DNA of 64,000 bases. Origin: Cololabis saira (lineage: Eukaryota; Chordata; Actinopteri; Beloniformes; Belonidae). The stretch is taken from positions 13,553,690-13,617,689 of the forward strand of contig NC_084601.1 in NCBI RefSeq assembly GCF_033807715.1, given 5' to 3'. This document shows positions 45,715-56,702 of this stretch, in pieces. The position numbers and the translations under genes are program-made. The notes beneath the pieces are model-generated. The model worked only from the letters and a program-made list of their open reading frames with translations. It ran no database searches and had not been told where the DNA came from. Position 1 is the first letter of the stretch; each line of letters begins with the position of its first letter.

Positions 45715-48018
45715 GGACACCCTAGGCCGGAGGTCAATGATCGACTTTGTTGTCGTTTCATCTGACCTTCGGCCGCATGTCTTGGACACTCGGGTGAAGA
45801 GAGGGGCTGAGCTGTCAACTGATCACCACCTGGTGGTGAGTTGGATGCGCTGGCGGAGGAGGAGGTTGGACAGACCGGGCAGACCCAAACGGATTGTGAG
45901 GGTCTGTTGGGAACGTCTGGCCGAGCCCTCTGTCAGGGACATCTTCAACTCCCACCTCCGGGAGAGCTTCTCTCGGATCCCGGGGGAGGCGGGGGACATT
46001 GAGTCCGAGTGGACCATGTTCTCTGCCTCCATTGTCAACGCGGCGGCTCGAAGCTGTGGACGCAAGGTCTCCGGTGCCTGTCGTGGCGGCAATCCTAGAA
46101 CCCGGTGGTGGACATCGGAAGTACAGGATGCCGTCAGACTGAAGAAGGAGTCCTACCGGGCTATGTTGGCCGGTGGGACTCCTGACGCAGTAGATAGGTA
46201 CCGGCAGGCCAAGCGGGCCGCGGCTCGGGCAGTCTTGGAGGCAAAAACTCGGGTCTGGGAGGAGTTCGGGGAGGCCATGGAGGAGGACTTTCGGTCGGCC
46301 TCGAGGAAATTCTGGAGGACCGTTCGGCGCCTCAGAAGGGGGAAGCAGTACTCTGCCGGCACCGTTTACGGTGTGGGTGGGGAGCTGTTGACCTCGACTG
46401 GGGACATTGTCGGACGGTTGAAGGAATACTTTGAGGATCTCCTTAACCTGACTGACATGCCTTCCACTGAGGAAGCAGAGGGTTGGGGCTCGGAGGCGTG
46501 CTCATCCATCACCCAAGCCGAGGTCACTGAGGTAGTTCGTAAGCTCCTCGGTGGCCGGGCACCGGGGAAGGATGAGATTCGCCCTGAGTACCTCAAGTCT
46601 CTGGATGTCGTAGGGCTGTCTTGGTTGACACGCCTCTGCGACATTGCATGGAGGAAGGGGACAGTACCGCTGGGGTGGCAAACCGGGGTGGTGGTCCCTC
46701 TGTTTAAAAAGGGGGATCGGAGAGTGTGTTCCAACTACAGGGGGATCACACTTCTCAGCCTCCCGGGGAAAGTCTACGCCAGGGTACTGGAGAGGAGATT
46801 ACGGCCGATAGTCGAACCTCGGATTCAGGAGGAACAATGCGGTTTTCGTCCCGGTCGTGGAACACTGGACCAGCTCTATACCCTCCGCAGGGTGCTCGAG
46901 GGTTCATGGGAATTTGCCCAACCAGTCTACATGTGTTTTGTGGATCTGGAGAAGGCATTTGACCGTGTCCCTTGTGCCATTCTGTGGGGGGTGCTGAATG
47001 AGTATGGTGTCCGGGGCCCTCTACTAAGGGCTGTCCGGTCTCTGTATGATCGAAGCAGGAGTCTGGTTCGCATTGCCGGCAGTAAGTAAGGCTGCCCTTT
47101 GTCACCGGTCCTGTTCATAATTTTTATGGACAGGATTTCTAGGCGCAGCCAGGGGCCGGAGGGGATCCGGTTTGGGAACCTCAGGATTTCATCTCTGCTT
47201 TTTGCAGATGATGTTGTCCTGTTGGCTTCATCAGACCGGGACCTCCAGCATGTGCTGGGGCGGTTTGCGGCCGAGTGCGACGCGGCAGGGATGAGAATCA
47301 GCACCTCCAAGACCGAGAGCATGGTTCTCGACCGGAAAAGGGTGGCATGCCTTCTCCGGGTGGGTGGAGAAGTCCTGCCTCAGGTGGAGGAGTTCAAGTA
47401 TCTCGGGATCTTGTTCACGAGTGAGGGAACAATGGAGCGTGAGATTGACAGACGGATCGGTGCAGCGTCCGCAGTAATGCGGTCGATGTACTGGACCGTC
47501 GTGGTGAAGAGGGAGCTGAGTCGAAAGGCGAAGCTCTCGATTTACCGGTCAATCTACGCTCCTACCCTCACCTATGGTCATGAACTTTGGGTAGTGACCG
47601 AAAGGACAAGATCGCGGATACAAGCGGCCGAGATGAGTTTCCTCCGCAGGGTGGCTGGACGCTCCCTTAGAGATAGGGTGAGGAGTTCGGTCACCCGGGA
47701 GGAGCTCGGAGACGAGCCGCTGCTCCTTCACGTTGAGAGGAGTCAGCTGAGGTGGCTTGGGCATCTGTACCGGATGCCTCCTGGACGCCTCCCTAGGGAG
47801 GTGTTCCAGGCATGTCCCACCGGGAGGAGACCCCGGGGAAGACCCAGGACATGCTGGAGAGACTATGTCTCTCGGCTGGCCTGGGAACGCCTCGGACTCC
47901 CCCCGGAAGAGCTGGAGGAAGTGTCTGGGGTGAGGGAAGTCTGGGCATCCCTGCTGAGGCTGCTGCCCCCGCGACCCGGTAACGGAAAAGCGGGAGAAGA
48001 TGAGTGAGTGAGTGAGTG
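45715..48018 (+). mobile_element. 5'-truncated APE-type LINE with nearly intact reverse transcriptase
   Basis: The insertion is delimited by 13-bp target duplications AACTTATAAACCA at 45702-45714 and 48019-48031, and ends in a (TGAG)n tail. It starts in the C-terminus of the endonuclease (IDFVVVSSDLRPHVLDTR, TDHHLVVSWMRW). The reverse transcriptase follows: LLGGRAPGKDEIRPEYL, VVVPLFKKGDRRVCSNYRGI, EEQCGFRPGRGTLDQLYTL, YMCFVDLEKAFDRVP, then the catalytic SLLFADDVVLLAS, and a C-terminal LRWLGHLYRMPPGRLP. One frame runs throughout, broken only by TAA at 47087-47089. The same family has a decayed copy at 23550-24640. The clade is not assigned. Confidence 0.9.
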
Positions 48019-48145
48019 AACTTATAAACCAATCAGAAAATCCCATCAATACTCTCTTGGTTAAAAACAAAGTTCTCTCCTTAGGAAGTGGAGCTGTACA
48101 GCTGTACAGCAGCTCAGTGACACTTGTTTCCTGTTCAGAAATAAC

Positions 48146-48151
48146 AATAAA
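48146..48151 (+). terminator. AATAAA polyadenylation signal downstream of LINE
   Basis: The first AATAAA on the plus strand after the coiled-coil gene's stop. If the 2.3 kb LINE and its target duplication are removed, it lies about 425 bp after the stop codon, suggesting that the LINE landed in the gene's 3' UTR. Confidence 0.4.
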
Positions 48152-48273
48152 CCTCCTAAAGACATATGAGATTTTGGTATTCTTCATTTACTGAGGTTAT
48201 TACCTAAATAATACTTTTCCCCCCTCAACAGTTTGTAAAAGGTTTTGATTGACTCTTTGCTTTCAGCCATGAC

Positions 48274-48870
48274 TAGGGTTGCCACCTTTCAGAAATAGAA
48301 ATAAGGGACGCCCTGATTTCAGCAGCGCAGGAGCCAAAAAAAAAGCCCTAAAACTTCTAAACTGAATAAAAATGTGTTTATTTTATATGAAAAACAAAAT
48401 GCTTTGATTTAAAGTTTAAAGTGCTTTAATAGCATTGAGCTTTCATGACTGTAGAGACAGACAACCATATAGCAACTGAAATAGCCTCCTATGCTACGTA
48501 TGTCCATATCAGCCCAGATGTAGAATATAGCTACAGGTGAAGAATATGGTGTAAAAGTTAATTTATTTCAATAATTCAACTAGAATAAGGTGTAAAAGTT
48601 AATTTATTTCAATAATTCAACTAGAATATGGTGTAAAAGTTAATTTATTTCAATAATTCAACTAGAATATGGTGTAAAAGTTAACTTATTTCAATAATTC
48701 AACTAGAATATGGTGTAAAAGTTAATTTATTTCAATAATTCAAGTAGAATATGGTGTGAAAATTAATGAAAATACGGGACAAATCGCGTCCCGTATTAGT
48801 TCAATACGGGACGCAACATTTCTTTCTCAAATAAAGGACAATTCCGTATTTTACGGGACGGGTGGCAACA
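48274..48870. mobile_element. hAT-like non-autonomous element with 8-bp target duplication
   Basis: The ends TAGGGTTGCCACC and GGTGGCAACA are inverted repeats. The insertion is flanked by GCCATGAC at 48266-48273 and 48871-48878, an 8-bp duplication characteristic of hAT transposition. The paralogous copy B has a single GCCATGAC (50824-50831) with no insert, i.e. the empty site. The interior holds GGGACG/CGTCCC words and a 41-bp minisatellite, with no coding capacity. Confidence 0.85.
48543..48770. repeat. 41-bp minisatellite, about 5.5 units
   Basis: The unit beginning AATATGGTGTAAAAGTTAAT recurs at 48543, 48584, 48625, 48666, 48707 and 48748, exactly 41 bp apart with few substitutions. It is entirely inside the hAT-like element. 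Confidence 0.95.
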
Positions 48871-49324
48871 GCCATGACACATTTCTGGTTTCTACCCTGT
48901 GACGGTGGGATGTGTGGTGGTGCAGTTGCAGCTGGTGGTTCAGGTCTGACCTGTTATCCAGGCATGTGTCCATGACGATTCGTCTCAAAAAGTCTGAAAA
49001 ACTGCATTCAAGACTTGTGCTGAACATAACGCAAGAAAATTAAAAGCTGCAGAACATTTAATGGATGTTTTCAATTACATATTTCATCAGTTTATGATAA
49101 TTTCCTGTCTGCTTTAATTTAAATACTATTAAATAGTGCTTTGATTATTATATACATATTACTTTTCATTCGAAGTAAGTAAAAAAAAAAGTTTTTAAAA
49201 AGAAATGTAACTTTGTCAAAGAAAGCTAACTAAAAGGGTAAACAGCCTGACAGCAGCATCTTTTGTGCCCCAGTGCCACACATCTCTATCATGCACACCC
49301 TCCAGTATTAGTTTTTTCCTGTAT

Positions 49325-49535
49325 TATAATCTCTCCATCCATCCATCCATTATCTATACCCGCTTTATCCTTTGCAGGGTCACGGGGGAGCAATTTAGAG
49401 TCATCAATCAACCTACTATACATGTTTTTGGACTGTGGGAGGAAGCCGGAGTAACCGGAGGGAACCCATGTAAACACGGTGGATAACATGCAAACTCCAC
49501 AGAAAGACCCTGCCGGGCGTGGGAGTCGAACCGGG
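49325..49535 (+). repeat. Dispersed fish repeat with tRNA B-box-like end (copy in duplication A)
   Basis: It begins with (CATC)n and CTATACCCGCTTTATCC, and ends in AGTCGAACCGGGAACC, whose complement GGTTCGACTCC matches the B-box consensus of tRNA-derived SINEs. It is internally deleted by about 120 bp compared with the copy at 51543-51895. Confidence 0.65.
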
Positions 49536-49598
49536 AACCTTCTTATTATAATTTAATAATTTAAAAAAAGAATTGTTTCTCTCCAAACTGAACTGGCA

Positions 49599-49656
49599 CT
49601 AGCCTCGCAAGAACTGCCACCTGCTGTAGCCTGGGTGGCAGTTCTTGCGAGGTTAG
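49599..49656. repeat. 23-bp inverted repeat (hairpin)
   Basis: The arm CTAGCCTCGCAAGAACTGCC at 49599-49621 is complementary to the arm ending at 49656, with a 12-bp loop. The equivalent place in copy B (about 51949-52007) has decayed arms, with substitutions in the right arm. Confidence 0.85.
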
Positions 49657-49794
49657 TGACAACAAGAACGAACTGTGAACAAGTCAGAGAGATGGATGGA
49701 TGTAACGAGAGAGAAAACATTTCTGCCCAAATAAAAAAAAGAAAAAAGGGAAGACTTTGTGTAAATATCTCGAAACATGGGATAGGGAATTTAC

Positions 49795-49876
49795 CTTCCT
49801 AAAGAGGAGCATGATGGGCACAGTTACGTGCTCTGTAATATTTGTAACTGCGACATGAAACACGCATCTGTATGAT
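49795..49876 (-). pseudogene. Candidate Ig-domain exon remnant (copy A)
   Basis: On the minus strand a polypyrimidine-rich acceptor (CTTTCACTGACAG) precedes an 82-bp open segment ending in AAG followed by GTAAAT. It encodes SYRCVFHVAVTNITEHVTVP. The Y-x-C with a following beta-strand pattern resembles strands F and G of an immunoglobulin domain. No complete domain is found nearby, so it is probably a relic or chance resemblance. Confidence 0.25.
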
Positions 49877-50140
49877 CTGTCAGTGAAAGCCAGAGAAACA
49901 CATGAGTGGAAATGACAAATTAAAATAAAATGTAAATGTTTCACTTGAAGGAAATCAATATGTAAACAAACTGAAAATATGTAAAATAAATGAATGTAAT
50001 TTAATTCCCTTTTGTGTTTTAATTTAGTCTCTATTATAGGAATTACATACTTAAGAATGTCCACAACATTTCTGAGATTGTGAGCACCTAGTTGTAGTTT
50101 GTAAGAGGTTGACAGGTCTTAAATATATATTTCTTGTAAA

Positions 50141-50729
50141 CCCGTCTTAAAATGTAATACTGGACCTCGGTTGGGCTGGTGGGACGGTGGAAAATGTCCC
50201 TCATTTTTAAACCCAAAACTTGACAGGTATGAAAGGTAATCAGAATCAGAATCATGTTTATTTGGTCAAGTCAGGTCAAACAAGACATGGAATTTGACTC
50301 GGTTGTTTTCGCTCGCTGTACAGTAAATGGGCAAATAGGCAAATGACAGGTATTCAAGGTAGGGTAGGTAATGGTGTGAATGGGGGAAAAAAAGTGTTGC
50401 AAGCCACGAGAAATAGTGATATGTAGAAGTGTCAGGAGATGATTTGGTGTAAAACAAAAATAACAAACAAACACAAAACGACACAAAACGACACCAAACA
50501 AGGTACAGAAGGCAATGACCCGCTGTGGTGCCCTCTACAAATGAAAGAGTGAAAAGAAGTTGTCTTGTAGTAACATTCACTATATTTCTCTTATTTATCC
50601 CCAATTGTATTGACCCTTCTTTTTCAACGTTTATGACTCACCATTTCCTGAGATCTGTTTCCAAGTGGAGATTTTGATCCATCCCCTGATGTAAACCTGC
50701 CCAACAGTCATGGTTCCCAGACGATGATG
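50141..50729. other. Spacer between duplication copies
   Basis: About 0.6 kb of single-copy-looking DNA between copies A and B. A short splice-flanked minus-strand segment near 50648-50700 is the only exon-like feature, and I would not call it. Confidence 0.5.
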
Positions 50730-51154
50730 GATTTGGTATTCTTCATTCACCGAGGTTATTACCTAAATAACACTTTTTTCCCTCAACAGTTTGTAAAAGG
50801 TTTTGATTGACTCTTTGCTTTGAGCCATGACACATTTTCTGGTTTCTTTGTGGTGAAGGTGGGACCAGTTGGTGCTGGTAGTTCAGGTCTGACCTGTATC
50901 CAGGCATGTGTCCATTAAATTTGTCTAAAGAAGTCTGAAAAACTGAATTCAAGACTTGTGTTGAACATAATGCAAGAAAATTACAAGCTGCAGAACATTT
51001 AATGGATGTTTTCCATTACATATTTAATCAGTTTATGATAATTTCCTGACTATTTTAATTCAAATAGGCTACTATTAAATAATGCTGTAAATATTTTATA
51101 CATTTTACTTTTCATTTGACTTAAGTTTTTTAAAAAAAATCCTGTTTTTAAAAA

Positions 51155-51420
51155 CGGCTGTAACGGTACACAAAAATCACAGTTCGGTACATACAGTACT
51201 TCGGTTTTGAGGTCACAGTTCGGTTCATTTTCGGTACGGTAAGATAAAGAAACACAAACATAACAATTGCTTTTCATTTAATTTTCAACTAATGCAAACA
51301 AAGGTTTATACATTTCCTTATAAAATAAAACATTCAAAATATAATGAATATATGACAATTTAAAAAAAATACTTCTTACATCTATTACCAACTCCTCCAA
51401 AAAATACTGATACTACTTGT
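51155..51420. mobile_element. MITE inserted in copy B
   Basis: Absent at the matching place in copy A. It begins GGCTGTAACGGTACACAAAA and contains TTCGGTAC/GTACCGAA-type repeats known from dispersed fish MITEs. The exact ends are not resolved because both sides are A/T-rich. Confidence 0.5.
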
Positions 51421-51542
51421 TTTTTTTTCTTTTTAAACATACCTTACTAACTGAAAGGGTAAACAGCCTGACAGCAGCATCTTTTGTGCCCCAGTGCCAC
51501 ACATCTCTATCATGCCGCCCTCCAGTATTAGTTTTTTCCTGT

Positions 51543-51895
51543 ATTATAATCTCTCCATCCATCCATCCATTATCTATACCCGCTTTATCCTTTGCAGGGT
51601 CACGGGGGTCTGCTGGAGTCTATCCCAACTAATTTTCAGGCGAGAGGCCGGGGTTACACCCTGGACAGGTCAGTCTATCGCAGGGCCACATAAACAGACA
51701 CACAACCAGACACATTCACACTCACACCTACGAGCAATTTAGAGTCATCAATCAACCTACTATGCATGTTTTTGGACTGTGGGAGGAAGCCGGAGTAACC
51801 GGAGGGAACCCATGCAAGCACGGGGAGAACATGCAAACTCCACACAGAAAGACCCTGCCGGGCCTGGGAGTCGAACCGGGAACCTTCTTATTATA
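51543..51895 (+). repeat. Dispersed fish repeat with tRNA B-box-like end (fuller copy)
   Basis: (CATC)n start, CGCTTTATCCTTTGCAGGGT, GGGGTTACACCCTGGACAGG, ACATTCACACTCACACC, GGGAGGAAGCCGGAGTAACC, then AGTCGAACCGGGAACC. Related copies lie at 49325-49535, 61142-61285 and, reversed, 45505-45680. Confidence 0.7.
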
Positions 51896-52145
51896 ATCTA
51901 ATCATTTTAAAAAAGAATTCTTGTTTCTCTCCAAACTGAACTGGCACTAGCCTCGCAAGAACTGCCACCTGCTGTAGCCTGGGTGGCAGTTCTCACGGGG
52001 TTAGTGGTGACAACAAGAACGAACTGTGAACAAGTCAGAGAGATGGATGGATGTAACGAGAGAGAAAACATTTCTGCCCAAATAAAAAAAAGAAAAAAGG
52101 GAAGACTTCGTGTAAAGATCTCGAAACATGGGATAGGGAATTTAC

Positions 52146-52227
52146 CTTCCTAAAGAGGAGCATGATGGGCACAGTTACGTGCTCTGTAATATTTGTAACT
52201 GCGACATGAAACACGCATCTGTATGAT
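52146..52227 (-). pseudogene. Candidate Ig-domain exon remnant (copy B), acceptor destroyed
   Basis: The duplicate of 49795-49876 with the same encoded peptide around SYRCVFHVAVTNITEHV. One change turns the acceptor AG into GG (CACTGACGG). If the copy A segment was ever an exon, this copy could not be spliced. Confidence 0.25.
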
Positions 52228-52811
52228 CCGTCAGTGAAAGCCAGAGAAACACATGAGTGGAAATGACAAATTAAAATAAAATGTAAAGGTTTCACTTGAA
52301 GGAAATCAATATGTAAATAAACTGAAATATTTAAAATAAATGAATGTAATTTAATTCCCTTTTGTGTTTTAATTTAGTCTCTATTATAGGAATTACATAC
52401 TTAAGAATGTCCACAACATTTCTGAGATTGTGAGCACCTACCGGTAGTTGTAGTTTGTAAGAGGTTGACAACTATAATTAATTATATATTTCTTGTGTCA
52501 ACTTAGAGTTAACAGTGTTTTGAGGGTAGAATGTGCTTTTGCAAGAGAAGTGTAGGATTTTGTGTGCGAGTTTTGTGATTTGTGTTTAGTTTTGAGAAAG
52601 TGAGGTAGTCTATCAGGAAATGTGTTTAAACAATTGTGAAAAACTGTAAATACCATAATAGGTCTCCTTTAACTCCGCATCTGCAGTTCCCGGTGTGGCC
52701 AGCAGGGGGCGGGCTCTGACAGGTGCGGGACGTTCTCTCGGACTTCCGGCACGTCACTTCCTCTTCCTTGTCCTTGCCAGCTTCGGGAGCAGCGCCGCTC
52801 AGGATAAACAC

Positions 52812-55800
52812 ATGGCTAAACTGAGTAAAGAGACCAAACAGCGGCTGCAGCAGCTGTTTCAGTGCGGCCAGTTTGTCATCCGATGGGGGTTTATCCCCAC
52901 CGTGCTCTACCTCGGTCAGTATCCCAGCAGATACACGAGAAACAAGAGACCAGCTGATATTAGCGGATTAGCTCAGCATGCTCCTCGCTCACTGAACTAT
53001 TAATGCTCCGTTTTTCCTCCTTTACTGAGACGGTGAACCTGATTTCGCGTTTCTCATGTAAAAGGTTGATACGTTGAAGAGAGAAAAAGATTTAGAAGAT
53101 GTAACGCAGAATGTGCTGCATCTATGTTACGTCATTGTGTAACACAAACTGTTGTTGGTTTTATTATCTAATCAATCAATCAAATTCTATTGTGTTATTT
53201 ATTATGTATAGCACCTTTCATCCAGGTACATGAAATTCAAAGTGCTTTGACATTTTGACTGAAAAATAAGCATAATAAAAACAGGGAGACCAATGCACAC
53301 TGACATGTAATTAATTAAAAAGAAATAATGATAAAAGTTAAAGAATTAAGGCTAAAAAATAATCAGTCCACAACAATAAAATATAAGAAATAGATAAATA
53401 AATAAAACAAAACCTCTAAAAAAATGTTAAACAGAATAAAACTAAAATTTGATGCCACATAAAAGCCAGACCAAAGAGATGAGTTTTTAGTCTACGTTTA
53501 GAAATGTTTAGTTTATTTTGCACATAAAACATAACAGTAAAAAACAAAGGTCAAATGAAGCATTGTGCAGGAGAGGTGGAAGCCAAAAAGGCTTATGAAA
53601 ATGACTCCCCTTTATAAAACAAACAATAACAGCAAAAGCAAAAACACAATATAGAAATAGATAATATAAGATAGAAAAAGACAATTTAACATGAAAAAGA
53701 AAAACAATACTGAATTATTGAAAGATAAAAAAAATGAAGAAAATGTAGGATAATTGCATGAAAAAAGGTACAATTTAAAAACTCCAGATGTGTTTCTGAT
53801 CTTAACTAAAAAATGATTTTTTTCAAGTGTTTTTTGAACAAAGCCAGTAAAGATATTGATTTTAGTGATGTAGGTAAATTGTTCCATAGCGACGGTCCTC
53901 TGTATTTTAAAGTGCGTTGATTGTGTGAAGTCCGGCATAAAGAAATGTCCACATTTCCAGCTCCTCTCAGATCCTCCGGCTGTTCTACAGTTTTGGAGCA
54001 TAGTGGCTAAAAGCAGCATCACCAAAATGTTTTAGTTCTACTCTAATTCCCCAAACAACGAGGACGTGTATTTATAATTATATATGCTTCCTTTGGACTC
54101 CATAAGGTTGAAAACCACTGACTGGAAGATCAAATGGGTTTACGGCTGTTCTTTTAAAAAGCAGTGTAAATGACTAAAACTGAGTCATCTCTTATTTGAA
54201 TTAATTTTCTTCAACCCTGGTCCTCGGGTCTCGCTGTCCCACGTGTTTTAGATATCAATCTCCTGAGTGGATCCTGAGGACCAGCCTTGAAGATCAGTGA
54301 GAGGTTTAGCTGGACCTCTGAATGACAGATTTGGTTTGTTGTGGGCAGAAGCAGAGTGAGGAAGTTCTTTGCACGTCTGTGGTAAGCGCAGCATAGACGA
54401 GGAAGATGAAACTTTTGCACTGTGACCACAGTGCAAGTGGACTTGCCGTTTGAGAGTTAATCTTCTGAGGCGTCAGCATATCGGAAACACAATTACTGAC
54501 GTACTTTTTTTTTTAACATGCATTTCTTTACGCTGGCCTGGCTCATTTGTTTTAAGAGTAGTAGTATTTTTCCATTGAACATCTGTTGCTCTTCGTTTAC
54601 CACCATCCACTAAATATTTAATCCTTTTTGTGCGTAAAATGGTTGCTACCATGATAAAAACAACTCATCTGGCACTTTTAAATTTTCCAGGAATCTCTCA
54701 TCTTGTATATCTCAATGATCTATCGCATCATGGCTAACTTTGAAGTGTTGCAGTTTAATTGAAATCAGCTGTTTTTCAGGGCCACAAATACTTGTTGACA
54801 CACTGAAATGACTCAGACCAGACTCCTGTCACTGAAAGCAATGTTTGTCAATTTAATTGCAAAGGCGTTACTCATTTATATCCACCATCTTGTTTCCACC
54901 AAAGTTTGGATTCTGTGTTGACTGTGAAAAAAAACAGAATACAGTCATTTGCATGTCAATAAATATTTTTAAGATTTATCTTCAGTTTGAATGAAATGTG
55001 GTTCAATAAATCTCAGACAAGGCCATCAGAAGACTGCAGACATTTTCACTACAAATTAAAACCAAAACCATGAACATAACATTAAATAAACACATTTCGT
55101 AATGTCCAGAGGCAGATCCTGGCCCTAAAAGTCTTGTTTTGAGCCCAGAATTGACTTCATGCAACCATTCTGCCATCAGCAGCCGAGTAACCCCTTTAAG
55201 TATCTCTTGTACCTCAGCTGATGACCAGACAGCAAGGAGACCATTTATTTTCTCTTTTCTCCATTGCTGCTTTGTTGATTCTACTCTTTGGTGTTGTAAC
55301 TAAACTAAGTGGTGCTAAGTCTGGGACTGGCATTAAACCAGCTTTGGTTGAAAGGGTTTTAGAGGAGTTCACCACTCCATGAAAGCCTGGTAGGCAGCAG
55401 ACTCAAACATTAAACATCAAAATTACTTGTAAAAAAATACAAGAACTGACCATTTCAGTTCACAAATACTTTATATATAGGGTTTGAATGATTTTCAGAT
55501 CACTTCTCTCTGTTTACTGACATTTAATATGGCGTGACACGTTTCATTGTGTTCAGGTTGGAGCGTTTTCCGCTGAATGTGGTGACTGATTTTGCTGTGA
55601 TTTAGATTTCAGTGGTCTAAGATGAATGCAAGTAACCTTTAACTCTTCTTGTTTGCTTTGGTTTACAGGCTTCAAACGAGGAGCAGATCCAGGAATGCCG
55701 GAGCCGAACGTCTTGAGGTAAGGACAGGTTTCTGTGGGATCCGTGCCAACTCCATGAAAAACGAAGAAGAAAAAAAAATTGAGAAAACAATCAAAAACAT

Positions 55801-56702
55801 TTGAAAGGTCAAAAAAAACCTTCCACAACAAAGATGTTTGTAGCCATGAGCTCATAAACTCAAGTGCCTCTGACATATGTCGTACTTGAGACGAATTTGT
55901 AATCCCTCACAGGAGCCATTGAGACGAAGTTAAATGGAAGACTTCGTCTCCTTACAGTACTCTTGCTGCAGCACTTTTAAAAATACCGAAATGCAACAGT
56001 ATAACCAAAGAAGTAAATAAAAGACACAACAAGACCAAACAGTTCTACGAGGGTTACGGAATCTCTTCCTTTTCCACCTTTACAGTATAAAACAAGGTGG
56101 ATTATCAGCAGAAACACTCCACTTTACAGTATTGTTATTTGGAATGGTTTCATTCTGTGAAATGGCGACATCTGCTGGACTCATTAATATTTACGGGAAA
56201 TGCGGGATAAACCAACACTCACACAATTCTTTATGTTATGAAAACCAATCATTTAAAAGAAAAGTTATTTCATTTGGATTCTACTTCTCTATTGGAAATA
56301 CTGAAGCAGGTTAAGTCTCCTGTACCAGTGGTATTTCTCTTAATTGAGAAAACGACTGAGGTCTAAAAGGTTTAAAACCTTAAACTTCCTTACTTTTGAA
56401 AGATTATCAATATCAAAGTGCTAAATGCTTTACATTTTTCTCAAACTGAAATTACATGAGGCATTAATAAATATGTTTTATGCACAAAACAAGACCTTTG
56501 CAGACATTTTTCTCAGTGTTGTGACATTCGATCAAACAACCTTATCAGTTAGGAATATAAATACGTTTAGGTACATGTTAATACCATATCTATATAATGA
56601 GAACCAGTTTAGCTTCAAATGTAAAAATTTTTCTGGGGATTAAAATGATTTTGACTTCTTTCCCTTTCATAATTTACTTGTTCCAGTTTGCTATGGGGCT
56701 GA
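52812..56702 (+). CDS. tomm7: Mitochondrial import receptor subunit TOM7
   Basis: Three exons, 52812-52914, 55669-55717 and 56687-56702, join in frame to 55 residues, the usual family length. The sequence MAKLSKETKQRLQQLFQCGQ is followed by FVIRWGFIPTVLYLGFKRG, the single membrane segment with its conserved Pro. The end ADPGMPEPNVLSLLWG matches vertebrate TOM7. It is a small tail-anchored subunit that modulates assembly of the TOM complex in the outer mitochondrial membrane and stabilises PINK1 there. The last exon holds only 16 coding nt. An AATAAA at 56983-56988 ends the transcript, converging on il6. It lies beside il6 as in mammals. Confidence 0.97.
53180..54060 (-). mobile_element. L2-like LINE 3' tails in tomm7 intron 1
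   Basis: The segment TATGTATAGCACCTTTCATC with CAAAGTGCTTTGACA resembles the 3' tail of the LINE at 18520-19315. Around 53870-54030, words such as AAATTGTTCCATAGCGACGG and CAGCATCACCAAAATGTTTT match a second LINE-tail type. Coding remains are too poor to translate. Confidence 0.5.
54061..55668 (+). other. tomm7: Remainder of tomm7 intron 1
   Basis: Contains a short dispersed-repeat start near 54213 (TTCAACCCTGGTCCTCGGG). Otherwise it is AT-rich DNA without recognised features. I looked for a C/D snoRNA here and did not find a convincing C and D box pair with a closing stem. Confidence 0.5.
55718..56686 (+). other. tomm7: tomm7 intron 2
   Basis: About 1 kb, AT-rich, with no gene or repeat recognised. 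Confidence 0.6.

Larger units (their letters stand above)
48171..50140. repeat. Segmental duplication, copy A
   Basis: It is homologous over its length to 50730-52500 in the same orientation, beginning TTTGGTATTCTTCATT and ending near GTAAGAGGTTGACA. Relative to copy B it has gained a hAT-like element (48274-48870). It has lost about 120 bp between the CACGGGGG word (about 49388) and GAGCAATTTAGAG. Confidence 0.85.
50730..52500. repeat. Segmental duplication, copy B
   Basis: Paralogous to 48171-50140 in direct orientation. It lacks the hAT-like element (empty site 50824-50831), keeps the full-length SINE-like repeat (51543-51895), and carries its own MITE (about 51155-51420). It ends about 0.3 kb upstream of tomm7. 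Confidence 0.85.

Noticed and set aside
47549..48187. 212-residue minus-strand frame over the LINE end
   Set aside because: It is antisense to the intact reverse transcriptase C-terminus, which has clear RT motifs on the plus strand.
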